Origin: Zoogloeaceae bacterium
GTDB taxonomy: Bacteria > Pseudomonadota > Gammaproteobacteria > Burkholderiales > Rhodocyclaceae
Direction of reading: 5' to 3'
DNA: 64,000 nt
NCBI GenBank assembly: GCA_024235635.1
Contig: JACKMA010000003.1
Coordinates: 620,001 to 684,000 of the forward strand
Below the pieces are notes generated by a model. It had not been told where the DNA came from, made no database searches, and saw only the letters and a program-made list of their open reading frames with translations. A program made the translations under genes and the position numbers. The first letter of the stretch is position 1. Every line of letters starts with the position of its first letter. Below, one piece after another: positions 33,892 to 41,558 of this stretch.

Positions 33892-35370
33892 CCATGCAAC
33901 AGCCTGAAGGTTGCCGGGCTCGGGCAGCAGGCGCGCGAGGCCGGCGAGCGCCGTCACCACGGCACAGATCCTGATCGCATCGCGTCGCGGCCCGCTCAGG
34001 CTCTCGCCGCACAACAGCAGCGCCGGCGCCGAGCCGGCATACATCCACAGCGGGAAGTCACGGTATCGCGGATCGGCCGCCAGCCAGAGCGCCGCCAGCG
34101 CCGTGCAGTAGAGAATCGCCAGGTGCAATCCGTGACGCGCTCGCGCGACGCCGCCGTCCGGCCGTGGCGACAGCGCCCGCAGAATCAGCCAAGCGGGTCC
34201 GAGAAGCGCCGCCGAGCCGAGTGCCAGCCATTCGCTGCCGTCGCGCCATGCCAGCTGCGCGTGCTCGAACAGCATCGCGCCGCAAAGGCCCAGCCAAAGC
34301 CCGCTCGCGGCAAAGGCAGCGAGCGGCAGTCGCCGCCGGCCGGCCAGCGCGGTCAGCACGCCGAGCAACGCGGCGCCGGCGACGCCGGCGGCCGGCGCCG
34401 CGCCGAGTCCGTCGCGCCGGGACACGGCGCCGGTCAACGGAAAATGCAGACGATCGGCGCCATCGAGAATGCCCCAGTAACCGCCCACGGTCCCCTCGAG
34501 GCGGCGCTTCCACGGTTGATCGAAGGCTTCGATCAGATTGTATTGCCACCGTTCGCGCGCGGCGGCGGACAGGAATTCGCGGACGAAGCGCGCCTGCTCG
34601 AGCCGTCCCGGTACGGCCGGACCGCGCTGCCGGCCAGCCGACGGCCAGCCGCTCTCGCCGATCAGGAGTGGCTTGTCGAAGACCGCTTCGACGCGGCGAT
34701 GGACGGCCGCTACGTGCGCGACCGCCTGCTTCGCGGCCACCGGGTGATCCTCCCAGAATGGCAGGATGTGCACGGTCACGAAGTCCACCGCCCCGGCAAG
34801 CGCGGCGTTCTGCAGCCAGATCTCCCAGACGTCGGCATAGCTGACCGGCACCGACACCTGCCGCCGCACCTCGTCGAGCAGGGCCGCGATCTCGGCGCTG
34901 GTTTGTTCACGCCGCAACAAGACCTCGTTGCCGATCATCAGGGCGCGCACGCTGTGCGGGTGGTCCCGCGCCAGTTCGACCACGCGTGCCAGCTGAATCC
35001 GGTTGGCGGCGTCGTTGCGACCGATCCAGGCGCCCACGATTACCGTCATGCCGAGCGCCTCGGCAACCGCGGGCACGGCATCGAGCCCCTGGTCGACGGA
35101 ATAGATGCGGACACAGTCGGAAAGCGGCGCGATGGCCTGCAGGTCGTGCCGGATCTGCGCGACCGAGATCGCCTCTCCGGGCACCAGCGGCGAGCGCTCG
35201 GGGCCGCGGAAGGGGCTGTACGACAGGCACTGGATGCGCGCCCCCGGCACCTCCGGCAGCGATACCGGCCGGGTCTGCCAGAGCAGCCAGGCGGCGAGCG
35301 CGAGGCCGAGGCCCAGATGCAGCCACAGCATCGCACGCCAGCGGCGGTTCGCGGTCGGATCAGCGCTCAT
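33826..35370 (-). CDS. GH17-domain membrane protein of the glucan locus
   Basis: A 514-residue protein: an N-terminal helix (about 14-32), a GH17 domain (about 40-310) with both catalytic residues (MIGNEVLLRRE and LIGESGWPSAG), and about six C-terminal membrane helices without a GT2 domain. The GH17 part is related to that of the downstream NdvB-like protein (shared SYSPFRGPERSP / AYSPFQRDQWP and EAFDQPWK). GH17 enzymes cleave or transfer beta-1,3-glucan, so trimming, branching or cyclising the product is a fair inference. Same strand as the synthase, separated from it by about 550 bases that hold the opposite-strand small gene. Confidence 0.85.
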   Translation of the reverse strand: MSADPTANRRWRAMLWLHLGLGLALAAWLLWQTRPVSLPEVPGARIQCLSYSPFRGPERSPLVPGEAISVAQIRHDLQAIAPLSDCVRIYSVDQGLDAVPAVAEALGMTVIVGAWIGRNDAANRIQLARVVELARDHPHSVRALMIGNEVLLRREQTSAEIAALLDEVRRQVSVPVSYADVWEIWLQNAALAGAVDFVTVHILPFWEDHPVAAKQAVAHVAAVHRRVEAVFDKPLLIGESGWPSAGRQRGPAVPGRLEQARFVREFLSAAARERWQYNLIEAFDQPWKRRLEGTVGGYWGILDGADRLHFPLTGAVSRRDGLGAAPAAGVAGAALLGVLTALAGRRRLPLAAFAASGLWLGLCGAMLFEHAQLAWRDGSEWLALGSAALLGPAWLILRALSPRPDGGVARARHGLHLAILYCTALAALWLAADPRYRDFPLWMYAGSAPALLLCGESLSGPRRDAIRICAVVTALAGLARLLPEPGNLQAVAWSMLCLVQAAGGWAAGQQQQRE

Positions 35371-35468
35371 CGGTGCCTCGTCGTCGACAGCCGATCACTA
35401 TGCCGTGCTGCGCTGCCGCATGATGCATCGACTTGTAAGCGTGACGGACGGCCAACGATACTGCTTCG

Positions 35469-36635
35469 ATGCGCCTGCCACCCGTCGCCGTCATCGTCGT
35501 CAGCGAGCTGTTCGGAACCGCCCTTTGGTTTTCCGCCAACGGCGTCGCCGACGCGCTGGCCGACGAGTGGCACATCGGTACCGTCGAGCTCGGCTGGCTG
35601 ACCAACGCGGTCCAGTTCGGGTTCATCTGCGGCACCCTGGCATTCGCTCTGACCGGGCTCGCCGACCGCTTTCCCGCCAGCCGCATATTCGCCGTCTGCG
35701 CGCTGCTCGGCAGCGGCTTCAACGCGGCCTTCGCCCTGCTCGCCGGCGGCATCGAGGCCGGGCTGGTGCTGCGCTTTGCAGTCGGATTGTGTCTCGCCGG
35801 CATCTACCCCCTGGGCATGAAGTTGGTGGTCGGATGGGTGCCGGAACGGGCCGGCGAGGCCCTGGCGCTGCTGGTCGGCATGCTCGTGCTGGGGACCGCG
35901 CTGCCCCATGGCGTGCGCTGGGCCGGTGCCGACTGGCCCTGGCAGGCGCCGATCCTGGTGGCCTCGATGCTGGCCTTGTTTGCTGCCGTGCTGGTCCTGA
36001 TGCTCGGCGACGGACCGTACCTGAAGCCTCGCGCGGGTGCGCCGCCGATGCGCCTCGGGCGCGTCCTCGTGGCCTTCACCCGACCCGCTTTCCGCGCGTC
36101 CGCGCTGGCCTACTTCGGGCACCAATGGGAACTGTACGCGATGTGGACCCTGGTACCGGTGCTGGCCACGATCGACGGGCTCGACGTCCACTTCGGCGGC
36201 GCCTCGGCGATCGCGTTCGCGGTGATGGCTGTCGGCGCCCTGTGCTGCGTCGCCGGCGGCCGCCTGTCCGCCCGAATCGGCAGCGCGCGGGTCGCCGCGC
36301 TGGCGCTCGCGATCTCGATGACCTGCTGCGCGCTGCTTCCCCTCGCAGGCGATCTGCAGCCGGCCGCACGCTTCGCGCTGCTGCTGCTGTGGGGAGCGTC
36401 GGCCGTTGCCGATTCGCCCCACTTTTCGGCACTGTCGGCACGGGCCTGCCCGCCGGAGATCGTCGGCAGCGCGCTGGCCTTGCAAAATGCCCTGGGCTTC
36501 GCCATCACGATGATCTCGATCGCCATCGGCACCCACCTCGTCGACGCCTGGGGCAGCCGGGTCGCCTGGCTGCTGCTGCCCGGCCCGCTGTTCGGCCTGA
36601 TCGCGCTGCGGCCGCTGCTCTCGCGCGGCGCATGA
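35469..36635 (+). CDS. MFS transporter
   Basis: A 388-residue protein with twelve predicted helices. The major-facilitator loop motif between helices two and three appears as GLADRFPASRIF, and PERAGEALALLVG marks the central turn. The N terminus is PVAVIVVSELFGTALWFSANGV, as in the CynX/NarK-like or FSR-like subgroup of small-molecule transporters. The substrate cannot be assigned. Divergent from the GH17 gene by about 100 bases, with MsrB following on the same strand 125 bases later. Confidence 0.88.
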   Translation: MRLPPVAVIVVSELFGTALWFSANGVADALADEWHIGTVELGWLTNAVQFGFICGTLAFALTGLADRFPASRIFAVCALLGSGFNAAFALLAGGIEAGLVLRFAVGLCLAGIYPLGMKLVVGWVPERAGEALALLVGMLVLGTALPHGVRWAGADWPWQAPILVASMLALFAAVLVLMLGDGPYLKPRAGAPPMRLGRVLVAFTRPAFRASALAYFGHQWELYAMWTLVPVLATIDGLDVHFGGASAIAFAVMAVGALCCVAGGRLSARIGSARVAALALAISMTCCALLPLAGDLQPAARFALLLLWGASAVADSPHFSALSARACPPEIVGSALALQNALGFAITMISIAIGTHLVDAWGSRVAWLLLPGPLFGLIALRPLLSRGA

Positions 36636-36760
36636 ACCCGTCGTCGCCGACGGACTCAAATGTCTGCCTAGGACGGTCCGCCGATGTAAGTCCCGGGCGC
36701 AGGCACCGGTCAGATGACTTGACCTGGCCATTGCGGCCTCGGCTCGACGGAGAACTGACG

Positions 36761-37261
36761 ATGAAACGACGTGACATGCTCGGGGGCCTGCTCGCGCTGG
36801 CGGCGGGGCACACCTTCCCGGCGCTCGCAGCGAAAGGAGGCGGCAGCATGCAACTGACCAAATCCAGGCAGGAGTGGGCGGCGCTGCTGCCCGAAACATC
36901 CTATGCGGTGCTGTTCGAGGAAGCCACCGAACGGCCGGGCAGCAGCCCGCTGAATCACGAGAAGCGCGAAGGTACCTATGTGTGTGCGGCGTGCTTCCTG
37001 CCTCTGTTCAGCAGCGCCGCCAAGTACGACAGCGGCACCGGCTGGCCGAGCTTTTTTCGGCCGCTGCCCGACGCGCTGGGCATCAAGACCGACTGGAAGC
37101 TGATCTTGCCACGCACCGAATACCACTGCAGTCGCTGCGGCGGCCACCAGGGGCACGTCTTCGACGACGGACCGCCACCGACCGGCAAGCGCTACTGCAA
37201 CAACGGCGTCGCACTGCGTTTCGTGCCCGAGGGCGAAGCCCTGCCCGACCTGCGTACCTGA
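36761..37261 (+). CDS. msrB: Peptide-methionine (R)-S-oxide reductase MsrB, exported
   Basis: A 166-residue enzyme that reduces methionine-R-sulfoxide in proteins. The zinc-binding pairs CAAC and CSRC, the fold signature SGTGWPSFF and the catalytic Cys in GKRYCNNGVALRF are all present. The N terminus MKRRDMLGGLLALAAGHTFPALA is a signal sequence with the twin-arginine look RRDMLGG, so the protein is probably sent to the periplasm, possibly through Tat. Most MsrBs of this size are cytoplasmic. The start at ATG 36761 has GGAG nine bases upstream. Confidence 0.93.
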   Translation: MKRRDMLGGLLALAAGHTFPALAAKGGGSMQLTKSRQEWAALLPETSYAVLFEEATERPGSSPLNHEKREGTYVCAACFLPLFSSAAKYDSGTGWPSFFRPLPDALGIKTDWKLILPRTEYHCSRCGGHQGHVFDDGPPPTGKRYCNNGVALRFVPEGEALPDLRT

Positions 37262-37341
37262 GCCTGCTGGCGGCCCGGCCGGCACTTGGGTGAACGGCCC
37301 GGGCTCGGGTATGGTCGGCGGACCTGCGCCGGGAGTCTGCC

Positions 37342-37809
37342 GTGCCCCATCGTCCGTCGTTGCGATCGCTGTCCGACCGGATTCGCCAGATCCTACTGTT
37401 CGAACTGGGCGGCCTGCTGCTGATCACGCCACCGTTCATGTGGCTGTCCGGCGTCGGCCTGGGCGAGTCGTTCGGCCTGATGGCCACGGTCGCGGCGATC
37501 GCCGCCGCATGGAATGGTCTCTACAACACCGGCTTCGATCTCGTCGAAGGCCGCATCACCGGTCGCGCCGCAGACCGCCGGGGGATCGCGCTGCGCTGCG
37601 CCCAGGCGCTCGGCTTCGAGTTCGGACTGCTGTTGCTGACGCTGCCGCTGGTCATGGCATGGACCGGGATGGACTGGCAGACGGCGCTCGTCGCGGACAT
37701 CGGTCTGGCACTGGCCTACGTCGCCTATGCCTTCGTCTTCAACCTGGCGTACGATCGCGCATTCCCGATCGAGCCACCCACGCGAAGCGACTCAGTCGCG
37801 TCGCACTGA
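37342..37809 (+). CDS. PACE-family efflux transporter (AceI-like)
   Basis: A 155-residue four-helix membrane protein made of two tandem bacterial transmembrane pair domains. The family signs are RIRQILLFELGGLLLITP in the first helix with its acidic Glu, NGLYNTGFDLVE after helix two, the matching FEFGLLLLTLPLVMAW in the second half, and YAFVFNLAYDRAFP at the end. PACE proteins are proton-coupled pumps for biocides such as chlorhexidine; native substrates include short polyamines. GTG 37342 is the start, with GGGAG upstream. Confidence 0.9.
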   Translation: MPHRPSLRSLSDRIRQILLFELGGLLLITPPFMWLSGVGLGESFGLMATVAAIAAAWNGLYNTGFDLVEGRITGRAADRRGIALRCAQALGFEFGLLLLTLPLVMAWTGMDWQTALVADIGLALAYVAYAFVFNLAYDRAFPIEPPTRSDSVASH

Positions 37810-37843
37810 CGCGGTCCGCCGCGGCCGCCCGGAACCGGCAAGC

Positions 37844-38884
37844 ATGGCGTCACCGCCCAAGATCGACATCGATGTCCCCCTCGGCCCGCTGAACACCTTC
37901 GGGCTGCCCGCACGCGCGCGCCGCCTGGTGCGGATCGAAACCCTCGACGACGCCCGCGCATTGCTGGACGCCGGCGCGCTGGCCGACGGCGCACAGATTC
38001 TCGGCGGCGGCAGCAACACCATCTTCGAGGCCGACGTCGACGCGCTGGTGCTGCACGTTGCGATCGGTGGGCGACGACTGATCACCCAGGACCGCGCCGG
38101 CTGGCTGGTCGAGGCCGGCGGCGGTGAAGACTGGCACGGCTTCGTCCGCTGGACGGTGGACCGGGGATGGCCGGGCCTCGAGAACCTGTCGCTGATTCCG
38201 GGCACGGTCGGCGCGGCACCGATCCAGAACATCGGCGCCTACGGGCTGGAGATGGCGGCCCATTTCGATTCGCTCGAGGCGCTCGACCTGCGCAGCGGCG
38301 GGCGGCGGCGGTTCGGACGCGACGAATGTGGCTTCGGCTACCGCGACAGCATCTTCAAGGGGCCGGAAAGTGGGCACTGGCTGATCGGCTCGGTGCGTTT
38401 CCGTCTGCCCCGCGACTGGCAACCGAACCTCGGCTACGGCGAGCTCGCCGCCGAATTGCAGGGGCTCGGCATCGCGTCGCCCGAACCGTGCCAGATCTCG
38501 GACGCAGTCGTTTCGATCCGCCGCCGCAAGCTGCCCGACCCTGCCCGCCTGGGCAACGCCGGCAGCTTCTTCAAGAACCCGGTGCTGGACGCCGCCGCCT
38601 TCGCCCGCTTCCGCCGACGCTGGCCCGACGCGCCGGCTTTCGCCCAGGCCGGCGGCGCCGGCAAGGTCGCGGCCGGCTGGCTGATCGAACGCTGCGGCTG
38701 GAAAGGCCGCAACCTCGGCCCGGTCGGCGCCTACGAGAAGCAGGCACTGGTGCTGGTCAACCGCGGCGGCGCCGTCGGCGCCGACGTGCGTCGGGTGGCC
38801 GAGGCGATCCGCGGCGACGTAAGGGCTCGATTCGGTATCGCGCTCGAGATCGAACCGGTCTTCGTCGGCGGCAGGCCGAACTGA
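37844..38884 (+). CDS. murB: UDP-N-acetylenolpyruvoylglucosamine reductase
   Basis: A 346-residue FAD enzyme that completes UDP-MurNAc for peptidoglycan synthesis. It is of type I, the long form. Visible marks are NTFGLPARARRLVRIET, the FAD-binding ILGGGSNTIF, the IPGTVGAAPIQNIGAYGLEM block, the catalytic region GFGYRDSIFK and LGNAGSFFKNPV with the proton-donor Ser. The C-terminal domain ends with AGWLIERCGWKG and the conserved RFGIALEIEPVF. It begins 35 bases after the PACE gene. A large nested inverted repeat follows the stop. Confidence 0.97.
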   Translation: MASPPKIDIDVPLGPLNTFGLPARARRLVRIETLDDARALLDAGALADGAQILGGGSNTIFEADVDALVLHVAIGGRRLITQDRAGWLVEAGGGEDWHGFVRWTVDRGWPGLENLSLIPGTVGAAPIQNIGAYGLEMAAHFDSLEALDLRSGGRRRFGRDECGFGYRDSIFKGPESGHWLIGSVRFRLPRDWQPNLGYGELAAELQGLGIASPEPCQISDAVVSIRRRKLPDPARLGNAGSFFKNPVLDAAAFARFRRRWPDAPAFAQAGGAGKVAAGWLIERCGWKGRNLGPVGAYEKQALVLVNRGGAVGADVRRVAEAIRGDVRARFGIALEIEPVFVGGRPN

Positions 38885-38887
38885 GGG

Positions 38888-38949
38888 CGGTCGCGGCTTA
38901 CTGTCGGGCGCGCCCGGGCTCGTAGTGGCGCGCCCGCAGGCCGCGACCG
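38888..38949. repeat. Nested inverted repeats after murB
   Basis: Outer arms CGGTCGCGGC (38888-38897) and GCCGCGACCG (38940-38949) and inner arms CGGGCGCGCC (38905-38914) and GGCGCGCCCG (38927-38936) are both perfect 10-bp complements. Together they form a 62-base imperfect hairpin with a 12-base loop, starting four bases after the murB stop. No T run follows. It could be a Rho-type terminator, a mRNA 3'-end stabiliser or a REP-like element. Confidence 0.6.
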
Positions 38950-39019
38950 GCCGCGGGTCAAGTCCGGCGCGCAACTGCCGAAAAGACAGGAGCCATCCCA
39001 TTCCCGAGAGCGAAGGACC

Positions 39020-39586
39020 ATGATTGAGAGCGACCTGCAACAGGGCACGCGGGCAAGCGCGCCGGACCTCGACTGGAGCCAGGTGCGCGAGACCGTGCTG
39101 ATGCTACAGCTCGCCGCGGCCCAGATCGAAGCCGCCATGCGCGAGGGCAACAGCTCGGTGGACGTGCTGACCAACAGCTTCACGACGCTCGCCGGCAACA
39201 TGCGCAAGATCGGCTGCACCGCCGCGGAACTGCCGGACACGCCCCAAACCGGTCCGATCAAGGCCCAGCTCACGGCCCAGGCCGAGGAAGCCGGGCAGAT
39301 GGTGCATTCGTCGATCGTCGCCTTCCAGTTCTATGACAAGCTCGCACAGCGGCTCGCCCACGTCTGCCACAGCCTCGAGGCGCTGGGGTCCCTGGTCGCC
39401 GACAAGGGTCGCCTGTACAACCCGTCGGAATGGGTGGGGCTGCAGGAGAAGATCCGCTCCCGCTACTCGACCGCCGAGGAACACGACATGTTCCAGGCGG
39501 TAATGCGCGGAGTGGGCGTACAACAGGCCCTCGACGAGTATCTTGCGAGCGCCGGCAGCAGCGGCGAGAGCGTCGAGCTGTTCTAG
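39020..39586 (+). CDS. Conserved hypothetical protein with a CheZ/chemotaxis-like helix
   Basis: A 188-residue soluble, mostly helical protein. The central stretch VHSSIVAFQFYDKLAQRLAHV and the following LYNPSEWVGLQEKIRSRYS are conserved in a proteobacterial family that is often annotated near chemotaxis or signalling genes. The SxxxFQFYDxxxQxL pattern recalls the CheZ core where FQ/D residues assist CheY-P dephosphorylation. That likeness is short and may be fortuitous. AAGGA precedes ATG 39020. No chemotaxis gene is adjacent, but a CheY-like receiver is encoded 6 kb away. Confidence 0.6.
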   Translation: MIESDLQQGTRASAPDLDWSQVRETVLMLQLAAAQIEAAMREGNSSVDVLTNSFTTLAGNMRKIGCTAAELPDTPQTGPIKAQLTAQAEEAGQMVHSSIVAFQFYDKLAQRLAHVCHSLEALGSLVADKGRLYNPSEWVGLQEKIRSRYSTAEEHDMFQAVMRGVGVQQALDEYLASAGSSGESVELF

Positions 39587-39723
39587 TCGCGCGCGTCCCC
39601 CGCCGCGCGGTCGCGGACGCACGGCGGACGCGACCTCTGCCTTCGCGACCCGCCCGGTCGACCGTAGCGCCAGCAGCCGGCCCGTGAGACGATGCCGGCG
39701 TCGCGTCCGAAGCGAGGCATCCG

Positions 39724-40776
39724 ATGAAACTGTGCAGCCTGGACCGGGGCGGCCGTGACGGCCGGCTCGCAGTCGTCAGCCGCGATCTCACGATCTGCCA
39801 GACCGTCGACGGCATCGCGCCGACGCTGCAGTCGGCGCTGGACGAATGGGCGCGCTGCGAGCCACGGCTGCGGGAAGTCGCCGCGGCTCTCGAGAATGCC
39901 CACGCGCGCCATGCCGAGCCCTTCGATCCGCGGTCATGCCTGGCGCCCTTGCCCCGCGCCTTCCAGTGGGCGGACGGTTCGTCCTACCTGAGCCACGTCA
40001 GACTCGCCCGTCAGGCACGCGGCGCGTCAGCGCCCGACGACCTGGAAACGGTGCCACTGATGTACCAGGGTGGCTCCGACGATCTGTTGCCCAACCACGC
40101 CGAGATCGCGGCGGACCCGGCCTGGGGCGCCGATTTCGAGGCGGAACTCGCAGTCATCCTCGACGACGTGCCCGCTGCCATCGGCGAGGCCGACGCCGCA
40201 TCGCGGATTCACCTGCTGACCCTGGTCAATGATGTCTCGCTGCGGGCGCTGGTGCCGGCCGAGCTGGCGCGCGGTTTCGGCTTCTTTCAGTCGAAGCCGG
40301 CCAGCAGCTTTGCGCCGGTGGCGGTCACGCCGGACGAACTGGGCCCGGCCTGGCAGTCATGTCGGGTTCATCTGCAGATGCGGGTGGATCTCAACGGCCG
40401 CCCGTTCGGGCGCGTCGACGCCGGTCCGACCATGCATTTTTCGTTCGCCCGGCTGATCGCCCATGCCGCCCGCACGCGGCGCCTGGCCGCCGGCACGATC
40501 ATCGGCTCGGGCACCGTGTCGGCGCCCCAGGCCGACCTGGCCTCGTCACTGGTCGACAACGGCGGCAGCGGTTGTTGCTGCCTGCTCGAGCGCCGACTGC
40601 TCGAGACGGTCCATGCCGGCGCCGCACGGACGCCGCTGATGCGGCCCGGCGACCAGGTACGGATCGAGATGCTCGACGGCGATGGCGCCAGCATCTTCGG
40701 CGCCATCGACAATCGCTATGTCGCTCCGATCGAAGCGTCGGCGCAGGAGGGCGGCGCCCCTCACGCCCCGAGGTGA
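39724..40776 (+). CDS. Fumarylacetoacetate hydrolase (FAH) family protein
   Basis: A 350-residue protein with an N-terminal regulatory domain (about 1-70) and an FAH fold. The metal and catalytic residues fall in FEAELAVILDDVP (Glu-x-Glu), TLVNDVSLRAL and FQSKPASSFAP, and the conserved GTIIGSGTVSAP and GDQVRIEMLDGDG loops follow. The family includes fumarylacetoacetases and 2-keto-4-pentenoate or acylpyruvate hydrolases; sequence alone does not fix the substrate. Pseudomonas and Burkholderia relatives of this length are often called fumarylacetoacetate hydrolase. The 3' end overlaps the convergent secreted-protein gene by 16 bases. Confidence 0.9.
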   Translation: MKLCSLDRGGRDGRLAVVSRDLTICQTVDGIAPTLQSALDEWARCEPRLREVAAALENAHARHAEPFDPRSCLAPLPRAFQWADGSSYLSHVRLARQARGASAPDDLETVPLMYQGGSDDLLPNHAEIAADPAWGADFEAELAVILDDVPAAIGEADAASRIHLLTLVNDVSLRALVPAELARGFGFFQSKPASSFAPVAVTPDELGPAWQSCRVHLQMRVDLNGRPFGRVDAGPTMHFSFARLIAHAARTRRLAAGTIIGSGTVSAPQADLASSLVDNGGSGCCCLLERRLLETVHAGAARTPLMRPGDQVRIEMLDGDGASIFGAIDNRYVAPIEASAQEGGAPHAPR

Positions 40777-41141
40777 TAGCGTAGCAGGCCGCGACGGCCG
40801 CTGCCGAGCCGCAACGCATGTTCCTCGGCGAACGAACCGGCCTGCAACTGGACGCGATATTCGCCGGCGGGCAGCGGTCCGACCGTGCACTTGCCGTGGG
40901 TGCGGGCGTTGAGCACGCAGCGCCCTTCCGCATCGAGCACGCGGACGCTGATCGGCTCGGCCACGTCTTCCTCGGTGCTGCCGATCTTGGGCGCGAGCTT
41001 CAACGGAAACAACGGCGTCGCGTCGGTAGCCTCCTGCCTGCCAGCAGTCGCCGCCGCTGAACTGGCAGCCGTCGGAAGAGCGATGGCAAAGGCGGCGGTG
41101 CGCAGGATCTGGCGCACCGTGGTGTCGGTCTGGCGATTCAT
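40761..41141 (-). CDS. Small secreted protein, paralogue pair member B
   Basis: A 126-residue exported protein. The N terminus MNRQTDTTVRQILRTAAFAIAL resembles that of the gene just upstream (MKNISQTTIRQFLRAAAVALAL), sharing TT-V/I-RQ-x-LR-x-AA-x-A-x-AL. The mature part has a beta-rich domain: PISVRVLDAEGRCVLNART, KCTVGPLPAGEYRVQLQAG. That looks like a small SpaA/Ig-like or carboxypeptidase-regulatory fold; two cysteines could pair. Start ATG 41141 with GGAG six bases upstream. It is the last gene of the degP run. Function unknown. Confidence 0.68.
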   Translation of the reverse strand: MNRQTDTTVRQILRTAAFAIALPTAASSAAATAGRQEATDATPLFPLKLAPKIGSTEEDVAEPISVRVLDAEGRCVLNARTHGKCTVGPLPAGEYRVQLQAGSFAEEHALRLGSGRRGLLRYHLGA

Positions 41142-41277
41142 CAAAGGCTCCGGTCGCGCCGCCGCCGATCGCGGCAGGCATGCATCAAATTACGCAATCT
41201 GGGGATGACTTGTCGGAAGGACAAGGGTTCAACGAAAATTTTCTTCGGGCTCGGAATGGGCACCGGCCTCGCGGATG

Positions 41278-41508
41278 TCACGGGCTCTCGGGCGATGATT
41301 TGTCCCACTGACGCCGGGTAATCCTCAATTCTCTCCCGGAATCGGTGTCCTGCGCCAGTGTCAGTGACGAATTTCCACGGGTCGGCGGCGGCGATGCCGT
41401 CTGCATGGCGGCCAGGGAATCCGCCTGCGCCGCCTCGTTGCCGAGCGCGAGGGCGACCGCCGCCGCACGCAGGAACTGTCTGATCGTGGTCTGCGAAATA
41501 TTCTTCAT
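41278..41508 (-). CDS. Small secreted protein, paralogue pair member A
   Basis: A 76-residue protein with a signal-like start (MKNISQTTIRQFLRAAAVALAL, cleavage likely after EAAQA) and only about 45 mature residues that have no evident fold. A strong ribosome site (GAGGAGG, six bases before ATG 41508) supports translation. It lies 50 bases after the degP stop on the same strand, so it should share the degP transcript. It resembles only the N terminus of the next gene, which suggests a duplication followed by loss of the C-terminal domain. Function unknown. Confidence 0.62.
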   Translation of the reverse strand: MKNISQTTIRQFLRAAAVALALGNEAAQADSLAAMQTASPPPTRGNSSLTLAQDTDSGRELRITRRQWDKSSPESP

Positions 41509-41558
41509 GTCCACCTCCTCCCGGGGCGGACGGGCGGCACCTGCCGCCCGCCGCCTGG

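Noticed and set aside
39607..39633. GGTCGCG...CGCGACC hairpin after the chemotaxis-like gene
   Set aside because: 7-bp arms with a 13-base loop in very GC-rich DNA and no T run. Could occur by chance; not listed.
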